DNA from: Flavivirga sp. 57AJ16
GTDB taxonomy: Bacteria > Bacteroidota > Bacteroidia > Flavobacteriales > Flavobacteriaceae
Direction of reading: 5' to 3'
Assembly (NCBI RefSeq): GCF_028736925.1
Contig: NZ_JAQZAT010000007.1
Coordinates: 186,001-250,000 of the forward strand
DNA: 64,000 bases
Below, piece after piece: positions 57,674 to 64,000 of this stretch; positions within the stretch are counted from its first letter, which is position 1; every line of letters begins with the position of its first letter. Below the pieces are notes generated by a model. It was not told where the DNA came from. It ran no database searches and saw only the letters and a program-made list of their open reading frames with translations. Both the position numbers and the translations under genes were made by a program.

Positions 57674-60592
57674 ATGTACCGTATTTTTTTTACAGTAGTA
57701 TTATTTTTTACAATCTTTTTCACGTTTGGTCAAGCGACTAAAAACCCGCTATGGGCTGATGATGTAGAAGCGCAACAAAAATGGGTAGATAGTATTTATG
57801 AATCTATGACTTTAGCAGAAAAAGTAGGACAGTTATATATGGTGCAAGTGATGTCCGACCAAGATGCTACTTCTAAAAATAAAATTGTTCAGTTAATTAA
57901 AGATTATCACATTGGTGGTATTATTTATTCTAATGGCGGTCCCGTTAGACAGGCAAAATTGAATAATGAACTACAATCATTTTCTAAAACACCGTTACTG
58001 GTTGGGATGGACGCAGAGTGGGGGTTGAGTATGCGCTTGGACTCGACCTATGCCTTTCCTTGGAATATGACACTAGGGGCTATAAAAGACAATGATCTTA
58101 TAGAACAAGCAGGAAGAAAGATAGGGGAACATTGTAAACGGTTAGGGGTTCATTTTAACTTTGCACCAGTTACCGATATTAATACCAACCCTAAAAACCC
58201 AATAATAGGCAATCGGTCTTTTGGAGAAGACAGGGATAATGTCACCGAAAAAGCATCAGCTTTTATGAGAGGTATGCAGAAAGCAGGCGTTTTAGCTAGT
58301 GCAAAACATTTTCCTGGTCATGGGGATACAGATCAAGATTCACACGAAAGATTGCCCACTATAAGTTTTAATGAAAAGCGTATCGATTCTATAGAACTGT
58401 ATCCATATAAAAGACTCATAAAGGAAGGTTTATCTAGCGTGATGGTGGCACATTTAAACGTCCCCAGTTTAGAGCCTCGTTCTGGCTATCCATCTTCATT
58501 ATCAAAGCATATTGTTACCAACATTTTAAAAGATTCTTTAGGTTTTCAAGGACTCATATTTACAGATGCACTCACCATGAAAGGTGTATCAAACTTTAGT
58601 GAAACCGGGGATATAGACTTGGCTGCTTTTAATGCTGGGAACGATGTCATGTTAATGTCTGAAGATGTTGGCATAGGTGTTTCTAAAATTATTGAAGCTT
58701 GCAATAAAGGCGATATTACCGAAGAGCGTTTGGCGCATTCTGTTAAAAAGATATTGAAAACCAAGTATAAAGTAGGGTTAAATAATTATGAGCCTATAGG
58801 GTTGTTTAATTTGACCAAAGATTTAAATAGGTTAGAAGATGATATTTTATATGAAGAGTTGATGGAGAATGCTATTACCGTCGTAAAGAACGATAAGCAT
58901 TTTATGCCTTTAAAAGAATTGGAAACTAAGACGATAGCCTATGTGAATATGGGTGACGATAGTGGTTCGGCATTTTTTAATGAATTAAAAAAATACACGA
59001 AAGTACACCATATAGAAGCAGAAAAATTAAATGACTTAATTAAAAAGCTTCAAGTGTATAATACCGTAATTATTGGTTTGCACCGTTCTAACGATAGTCC
59101 TTGGAAACCATATCAATTCACTAATAAAGAATTGGTTTGGTTGCAAGAAATAGCTCGAAATCATACGGTTATTTTAGATGCTTTTGTTAAACCTTATGCG
59201 CTTTCAGAGCTAAAAAGTATCGAGAACATAGAAGGTATGGTTCTTAGTTATCAAAACAGTGAAATAGCACAGCAAAAATCGGCACAACTTATTTTTGGTG
59301 CTATTCCTGCCAAAGGGCAATTACCAGTATCTATTGGGGACTTTTTTAAAGAGGGAGAAGGGTTTCATATCAATGCTATTAAAAGACTAGGGTATACTGT
59401 TCCAGAGCGTGTAGGGATGAACTCTCAAAAATTAAAGCGAGTAGATTCTGTTGCAGAATATGCAGTTAAACAAAAAATGACACCTGGCATTCAATTATTA
59501 ATTGCAAGGAAAGGACAGGTTATCTACAATAAAAATTTTGGCAAGCATACTTACAAAGGAAAAAATAAGGTAAAGTTCGATGATATTTATGATGTGGCAT
59601 CTTTAACAAAAATATTAGCAACATTGCCATTGCTCATGGAATTAGAAGAGAAAGGTATTGTATCATTAGATACTAAACTTTCAGAAATATTACCAGAATA
59701 TAAAGGCTCAAATAAGGAAGGAGTCTCCATTAAAAATATGTTGTCCCATTATGCGAGATTGAGACCGTGGGAGCCCTTTTATTTCCGTACTTTGGACACT
59801 GTTACCAAACGACCGGCTAAAAAATATTATAGAGGAAAAAGAACTAATAAATTTAATATAGAGGTTACTAAGAATTTATTTTTACGTTCCGACTATAAGG
59901 ATTCTATAAATAATATTATTAAAGATTCGGAATTATTAAATAGACTAAGATATAGATATAGCGATTTCCCATATTATATTTTAAAGAAATTTATAGAAAC
60001 TCATTACGACAAAACACTTGATGAACTGGTACAAGATCATTTTTATCGATCATTAGGAGCTAATAATACATTGTACAACCCATATTATAAAATAAGCAGT
60101 AAGAAAATCGTTCCAACAGAAGTAGACGATTATTATAGACACCAAAGAATACATGGCTATGTACATGATATGGGGGCTGCCATGCAAAATGGTATAGGGG
60201 GACACGCTGGTGTTTTTAGTAATGCAAACGATGTGGCAAAAATTATGCAGATGTACTTGCAAAAAGGATATTATGGAGGTAAACGCTACTTAAAACCGGA
60301 AACCATCGATAAATTTAATACTTGTTATTATTGTACACAAGGAAATAGAAGGGGGCTTGGGTTCGATAAACCCCAATTGGGAGAAGATGGCCCAACTTGT
60401 GGTTGTATATCCATGACAAGTTTTGGACATTCAGGTTTTACGGGAACGTATGCCTGGGCAGATCCCGAAGAAGAAATAGTCTATATCTTTTTGGCCAATA
60501 GAACATATCCAAAAGCAGGAAAAAATTTATTGTTAAAAGAGAATATTAGAACCGAAATACAACGCTTAATTTATGAAGCGATAGAGGAGTAA
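57674..60592 (+). CDS. GH3 beta-N-acetylhexosaminidase fused to a serine beta-lactamase-like domain
   Basis: 972-residue exported protein (signal peptide to about Q20). The N-terminal GH3 catalytic domain (about 30-370) carries the NagZ-type loop KHFPGHGDTDQDSHERLP, which marks N-acetylhexosaminidases, and nucleophile D298 in FTDALTMKGV. A GH3 C-terminal alpha/beta domain runs to about 570. The C-terminal domain (about 590-965) is a class C beta-lactamase/esterase type with S643-L-T-K646 (SxxK), a YSD in the YxN position and HSGFTGTYAW. This two-enzyme chain is a known Bacteroidota architecture, presumably for peptidoglycan turnover. The 23-bp tandem array begins immediately after the stop. 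Confidence 0.92.
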   Translation: MYRIFFTVVLFFTIFFTFGQATKNPLWADDVEAQQKWVDSIYESMTLAEKVGQLYMVQVMSDQDATSKNKIVQLIKDYHIGGIIYSNGGPVRQAKLNNELQSFSKTPLLVGMDAEWGLSMRLDSTYAFPWNMTLGAIKDNDLIEQAGRKIGEHCKRLGVHFNFAPVTDINTNPKNPIIGNRSFGEDRDNVTEKASAFMRGMQKAGVLASAKHFPGHGDTDQDSHERLPTISFNEKRIDSIELYPYKRLIKEGLSSVMVAHLNVPSLEPRSGYPSSLSKHIVTNILKDSLGFQGLIFTDALTMKGVSNFSETGDIDLAAFNAGNDVMLMSEDVGIGVSKIIEACNKGDITEERLAHSVKKILKTKYKVGLNNYEPIGLFNLTKDLNRLEDDILYEELMENAITVVKNDKHFMPLKELETKTIAYVNMGDDSGSAFFNELKKYTKVHHIEAEKLNDLIKKLQVYNTVIIGLHRSNDSPWKPYQFTNKELVWLQEIARNHTVILDAFVKPYALSELKSIENIEGMVLSYQNSEIAQQKSAQLIFGAIPAKGQLPVSIGDFFKEGEGFHINAIKRLGYTVPERVGMNSQKLKRVDSVAEYAVKQKMTPGIQLLIARKGQVIYNKNFGKHTYKGKNKVKFDDIYDVASLTKILATLPLLMELEEKGIVSLDTKLSEILPEYKGSNKEGVSIKNMLSHYARLRPWEPFYFRTLDTVTKRPAKKYYRGKRTNKFNIEVTKNLFLRSDYKDSINNIIKDSELLNRLRYRYSDFPYYILKKFIETHYDKTLDELVQDHFYRSLGANNTLYNPYYKISSKKIVPTEVDDYYRHQRIHGYVHDMGAAMQNGIGGHAGVFSNANDVAKIMQMYLQKGYYGGKRYLKPETIDKFNTCYYCTQGNRRGLGFDKPQLGEDGPTCGCISMTSFGHSGFTGTYAWADPEEEIVYIFLANRTYPKAGKNLLLKENIRTEIQRLIYEAIEE

Positions 60593-61410
60593 GAGTACTT
60601 AAAGTTATAAGTACTTAAAGTTATAAGTTGAAAGTGCCTAAAGTTATAGGTTGAAAGTGCCTAAAGTTATAAGTTGAAAGTGCTTAAGGTTATAGGTTGG
60701 AAGTGCCTAAAGTTATAGGTTGAAAGTGCCTAAAGTTATAAGTTTAAAGTGCCTGAAGTTATAGGTTGAAAGTGCTTAAAGTTATAGGTTGAAAGTGCCT
60801 AAAGTTATAGGTTGAAAGTGCCTAAAGTTATAGGTTGAAAGTGCCTAAAGTTATAGGTTGAAAGTGCCTAAAGTTATAGGTTGAAAGTGCCTAAAGTTAT
60901 AAGTTGAAAGTGCCTAAAGTTATAGGTTGAAAGTGCCTAAATTTATAGGTTGAAAGTGCCTAAAGTTATAGGTTGAAAGTGCCTAAATTTATAGGTTGAA
61001 AGTGTCTAAAGTTATAGGTTGAAAGTGCCTAAAGTTATAGGTTGAAAGTGCCTAAAGTTATAGGTTGAAAGTGCCTAAAGTTATAGGTTGAAAGTGCTTA
61101 AGGTTATAGGTTGAAAGTGCCTGAAGTTATAGGTTGAAAGTGCCTAAAGTTATAGGTTGAAAGTGCCTAAAGTTATAGGTTGAAAGTGCCTAAAGTTATA
61201 AGTTGAAAGTGCCTGAAGTTATAGGTTGAAAGTGCTTAAGGTTGTGAGTTGAAAGTGCTTAAAGTTATAAGTTGAAAGTGCTTAAGGTTATAGGTTGGAA
61301 GTGCCTAAAGTTATAAGTTAGAAGTACTTAAAGTTATAGGTTGGAAGTGCTTAAAGTTATAAGTTGGAAGTACTTAAAGTTGTAAGTTAAGAGTACTTAA
61401 AGTTGAAAAT
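60593..61410 (+). repeat. 23-bp tandem repeat array, about 35 copies
   Basis: An almost uninterrupted tandem array fills the whole gap between the GH3 fusion and bshA. The unit is 23 bp (for example 60781-60803) and contains aaagttataggttgaaag. Variants are single-base changes such as taagtt, cttaag and ggaagt. The middle copies (60780-61200) are the most uniform and the outer ones more diverged, including a shorter taagtact type at both ends. The period is not a multiple of three and no long frame results. Confidence 0.92.
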
Positions 61411-61449
61411 CAACAGGTTTTAAAATTTGTGATACTTAGAATTAAAAAG

Positions 61450-62586
61450 ATGAAAATAGGAATTGTTTGCTATCCAACATTTGGAGGAAGTGGTGTGGTA
61501 GCCACAGAGCTAGGCTTGGAATTATCCAAGCGTGGGCATGAGGTCCATTTTATTACCTACAACCAACCTGTACGATTGGAGTTGTTAAGTAACAATGTAC
61601 ATTACCATGAGGTAAATGTACCAGAATACCCATTGTTCCACTATCAGCCCTACGAGTTGGCTTTATCTAGTAAATTGGTAGATATGGTGAAGCTCCATAA
61701 AATAGAAATCCTACATGTCCATTATGCAATTCCGCATGCTTATGCAGCCTATATGGCTAAAAAAATGCTACAAGAAGCAGGTATTTATGTGCCCATCGTT
61801 ACAACACTGCACGGTACCGATATAACACTAGTAGGAAGTCATCCATTCTATAAATCAGCAGTAGAATTCAGTATTAATAAGTCGGATGCAGTAACAGCAG
61901 TATCACAAAGTTTAAGAGACGATACGTTGCGATTATTCGATATTAAAAATAAGATTCATGTGGTGCCAAATTTTATCGATTTAGATAAATATAAGCACAA
62001 TTTTACGGATTGTCAACGGGAAATGATGGCCAGTAATAATGAGAGGATCATTACGCATATTAGTAATTTACGCCCAGTAAAACGTGCAGAGGATGTTATT
62101 TCTATTTTTTACAATATTCAAAAAGAAATGCCAGCAAAATTGATGCTGGTTGGAGAAGGGCCAGAGCGTGAAAAAATAGAATGGCGTTGCCAGAGATTAG
62201 GTATTTTAGATAAAGTTATTTTCTTCGGAAAAAGTAATGAAATAGATAAGATATTATGCTTTAGTGATTTGTTCCTGTTACCTTCACAAACAGAAAGTTT
62301 TGGATTAGCTGCGTTAGAGGCTATGGCGTCTTGTGTTCCTGTTATATCAAGTAATACAGGAGGCATCCCCGAAGTTAATGTGCATGGGGTCTCTGGATTT
62401 TTAAGCGATGCAGGTGATGTAGATGATATGACTAAAAATGCCCTTTATATTTTAAGTGATGAAAAACGGTTACAGGCTTTTAAAGATAATGCCAGAAAAG
62501 AAGCTTTGAAATTCGATTTACATGCCATTGTACCACAATATGAAACTATTTATGAGGATACTTTGGCTAAGTGCTTGGTATTATAA
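61450..62586 (+). CDS. bshA: N-acetyl-alpha-D-glucosaminyl L-malate synthase BshA
   Basis: First enzyme of bacillithiol synthesis, joining GlcNAc from UDP-GlcNAc to L-malate. GT4 glycosyltransferase, 378 residues from the ATG at 61450 (MKIGIVCYPTFGGSGVVATELG, the diagnostic BshA opening); a GTG seven codons upstream is less likely. Acceptor-side LHGTDITLVGSHPFY, donor-side SNLRPVKRAEDVI, and EX7E-like QTESFGLAALEAMASCVPVI are all present. It starts 40 bp after the 23-bp array, so its promoter would have to lie in or before the array. Confidence 0.94.
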   Translation: MKIGIVCYPTFGGSGVVATELGLELSKRGHEVHFITYNQPVRLELLSNNVHYHEVNVPEYPLFHYQPYELALSSKLVDMVKLHKIEILHVHYAIPHAYAAYMAKKMLQEAGIYVPIVTTLHGTDITLVGSHPFYKSAVEFSINKSDAVTAVSQSLRDDTLRLFDIKNKIHVVPNFIDLDKYKHNFTDCQREMMASNNERIITHISNLRPVKRAEDVISIFYNIQKEMPAKLMLVGEGPEREKIEWRCQRLGILDKVIFFGKSNEIDKILCFSDLFLLPSQTESFGLAALEAMASCVPVISSNTGGIPEVNVHGVSGFLSDAGDVDDMTKNALYILSDEKRLQAFKDNARKEALKFDLHAIVPQYETIYEDTLAKCLVL

Positions 62587-62664
62587 ATAGTTTAGTCTGG
62601 GTTTCTAAGATTTTTAATAAATTTTTTTTTTGATTGACCGTAATATGTCATAAACCTAAAAATA

Positions 62665-62966
62665 TAGCTAAGTCGCTATAAAATAGCATAGAATATTTAG
62701 AAATAAAAAATAGAAGTTCAAGGCAAAAAGCGTAGGCATAGCCTAGTTCAATGTCATTAAGTTAAGGCCGTAATGTCAGTCTGAGCGCAGTCGAAGACCA
62801 ATTGGAGTTCTAGTTTTTATTAGCATTTCGACTGCGCTCAATGTGACAAATAAAGAACAAATTTCCTTAACTTAAAGACATTGAGCCTAGTTATGGCGAG
62901 TATTATTAACGAAGAAATTCGGTTTTTTACTCTGAAGGTTCATGTTATTTTATATTGATTTAGCTA
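62665..62966 (+). mobile_element. Miniature element B, copy 2 (inserted in A, interrupted by C)
   Basis: Ends tagctaagtcgctataaaa and gatttagcta match the copy at 27531. It sits in the aaaaatatattgatttt part of A with a TA duplication. The 302 bp minus 144 bp (C plus one target repeat) equals 158 bp, exactly the length of the uninterrupted copy. Confidence 0.75.
62749..62883 (+). mobile_element. Miniature element C, inserted in element B
   Basis: 135-bp element with inverted ends caatgtcattaagttaagg and caatgtctttaagttaagg (18 of 19 identical). It is flanked by the 9-bp direct repeat agcctagtt (62740-62748 and 62884-62892), which occurs once at the matching place in the other B copy (27604-27615 region). 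The interior (gagcgcagtcgaag ... cttcgactgcgctc-like) makes it a long imperfect hairpin. Confidence 0.75.
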
Positions 62967-63133
62967 TATATTGATTTTGTCATCCCGAGGCAAAGGGATC
63001 TTGAGGGATCACATTGATTATCAACAGATTCTTCACTATAGCCTGTACTGAGCGTAGTCGAAGTATTCTGAATGACAAAAATATCATTATGTATGATTAC
63101 GGACATTCAGTAAAATTTTAATTGATTTCATAA

Positions 63134-63158
63134 AAAAAGCGCCCAAAAGGCGCTTTTT
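63134..63158 (-). terminator. Rho-independent terminator of the outer-membrane barrel gene
   Basis: aaaaagcgcc (63134-63143), loop caaaa, ggcgcttttt (63149-63158): a perfect 10-bp GC-centred stem with U-runs on both strands. It lies 19 bp past the stop of the minus-strand gene at 63177. Confidence 0.8.
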
Positions 63159-63176
63159 AAATATATAAATTTCAGT

Positions 63177-63668
63177 TTAGAACTGATAACGAATTCCTAA
63201 AGCAATATCAAAATCCAAGTCATTGTTATTGTAAGTGTCATCCCCAAAACCAATTTCTGGTCTAAAATCCAACGATAATAATAAAGGAATCTCGAAGTTG
63301 TACTCAATACCAATGTCACCAGCAGCAAAAACGAATGTATCAGAAACATCCCTTCCGCCAGGAACATCAAAGCTAAAAGAGCCAATACCACCACCAGCAC
63401 CTACATACCAATTAAAAGAGCCATCTAAAGGAAATAGCCATTGATATAATCCTGCAATTTTAAAACCATCATAGTTATTTCCGTCTCTCCAACCTAAATC
63501 TAATTCTAGTCTATTGTTATCACCCAGAGCACGTTGATAAGAGATTTCTGCACCTAACCCATCACTGTCCCCTAATCGTAATCCAAGAGCATTTTCTGAA
63601 ATGTTTTGAGCGCTAGAGGCAAAAGCGAACCCTAAAATAGTAACTGATAATAAAAATAATTTCTTCAT
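63177..63668 (-). CDS. Small outer-membrane beta-barrel protein
   Basis: 163 residues: signal peptide ending SSAQ (about 21), then alternating hydrophobic and polar strands (ALGLRLGDSDGLGAEISYQRAL, RLELDLGWRD, IAGLYQWLFPL, FNWYVGAGGGIGSF, GIEYNFEIPLLLSLDFRPEIGFG, IALGIRYQF) ending in Phe, typical of an eight-stranded outer-membrane barrel. No enzymatic motif. The role is unknown; it is probably structural or a small porin-like protein. A clear terminator follows. Confidence 0.8.
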   Translation of the reverse strand: MKKLFLLSVTILGFAFASSAQNISENALGLRLGDSDGLGAEISYQRALGDNNRLELDLGWRDGNNYDGFKIAGLYQWLFPLDGSFNWYVGAGGGIGSFSFDVPGGRDVSDTFVFAAGDIGIEYNFEIPLLLSLDFRPEIGFGDDTYNNNDLDFDIALGIRYQF

Positions 63669-63878
63669 AAATTTAAAATTTAGTTTGATTAAATGATATA
63701 CGATATTTTTTGTAAAAAAGACTATTCTAAATAAGAACGTACTAACAAAAATAACGCTAAAATTGTATTTATATTTAATATTTTTTCATACTTATAAACA
63801 TATTATTAAAAAATAATGTCATATATCCTACAGTTAAGGAAGAACATGCCTTACGCTTAAATTTAAGAAAGGTATTTG

Positions 63879-64000
63879 TTATAGAACAAGCCCAAAATCT
63901 AATGTGTCAAATTCCTTTCCATTTACTATGATAGAAACTTGATGTTTCCCTGCATGAAATTTACGCGTTGTGATTATTTTAAACGATTGTTTTCTCTTAA
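63879..64000 (-). CDS. 3' end of a probable DNA alkylation repair protein (5' part outside window)
   Basis: A minus-strand frame is open from base 64000 to a TAA at 63879-63881. It encodes FK, then ITTRKFHAGKHQVSIIVNG, then KEFDTLDFGLVL. The ITTR-(Y/F)-x-G-x-H-x-V-x-(I/L)-x-V-N-G pattern is the C-terminal tail I associate with HEAT-repeat DNA alkylation repair (AlkD/AlkC-like) proteins. Only about 39 codons are visible, so the identity is tentative. Confidence 0.5.
   Translation of the reverse strand, partial: KRKQSFKIITTRKFHAGKHQVSIIVNGKEFDTLDFGLVL

Larger units (their letters stand above)
62631..63110 (-). mobile_element. Miniature element A, copy 3 (inverted, interrupted by element B)
   Basis: Left end tgattgaccgtaatatgtca and right end ggacattcag match the termini of the A copies at 10019 and 27860 in reverse complement. 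Removing the B insertion and its TA duplication leaves 176 bp, close to the 178 bp of copy 2. A target duplication is not clear here; the flanks are homopolymer-rich. Confidence 0.7.
62587..63133. other. Spacer occupied by three nested miniature elements
   Basis: Almost all of this gap is element A (62631-63110, reverse orientation), interrupted by B (62665-62966), which is interrupted by C (62749-62883). No coding sequence is seen. Confidence 0.7.

Noticed and set aside
60593-61410. Regular 23-bp array considered as CRISPR
   Set aside because: The repeats abut each other with no spacers at all. It is a tandem repeat.

Overview
The window is AT-rich chromosomal DNA from a member of the Bacteroidota, almost certainly a marine-type Flavobacteriaceae. 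The evidence is two SusC/SusD outer-membrane uptake pairs, a hybrid two-component system (HTCS) regulator, a type IX secretion (T9SS) sorting domain, the BshA bacillithiol enzyme, lipoproteins with short Cys lipoboxes, and spacers rich in small interspersed repeats. No rRNA, tRNA, CRISPR array or complete transposase gene was recognised.

Region 1 (1-13000) is a polysaccharide utilisation locus (PUL). It holds an HTCS regulator cut by the left edge, SusC, SusD, two GH43-type five-bladed propeller enzymes and a clan-A (GH5-like) lipoprotein hydrolase. Gene remnants lie between and after these: a catalase-peroxidase tail, a frameshifted concanavalin-like domain and an unidentified fragment. The substrate is probably a hemicellulose or arabinose/xylose-containing glycan, but this is inference.

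Region 2 (13014-27430) begins with ATP-dependent PEP carboxykinase (pckA) and continues with an unusual minus-strand SusCD locus that has no glycoside hydrolase. In transcription order it reads SusC, SusD, SGNH esterase-like protein, DASS-family di/tricarboxylate transporter, lipoprotein with Big_5, Calx-beta and two lamin-tail-like domains, alpha/beta-hydrolase lipoprotein, and a T9SS-sorted lamin-tail-like protein. A divergent gene encodes a predicted membrane-anchored DNA-binding regulator. The set suggests uptake of an ester-linked polymer or conjugate and import of the released organic acids. This is the best candidate for an undescribed system.

Region 3 (27430-30420) is repeat-rich DNA followed by a HipBA toxin-antitoxin pair with a promoter and an overlapping dyad.

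Region 4 (30460-63670) is mainly housekeeping: a THUMP-like methyltransferase, an AI-2E-family permease, a SpoU methyltransferase, RsmE, TsaD, TamB, PfkA, GapA, a sugar kinase-like ATPase, a hybrid histidine kinase that lacks its phospho-acceptor His, RidA, LptD, an amidase, MlaD, an Fe-S oxidoreductase pair, SerB, a GH3-serine hydrolase fusion, BshA and a small outer-membrane barrel. The right edge cuts a probable DNA alkylation repair gene.

The spacers are notable. Two inverted 7-bp-periodic arrays flank rsmE and its neighbour. A 23-bp tandem array of about 35 copies precedes bshA. Miniature transposon-like elements (called A, B and C here) carry recognisable target duplications, and one site shows C inserted in B inserted in A.
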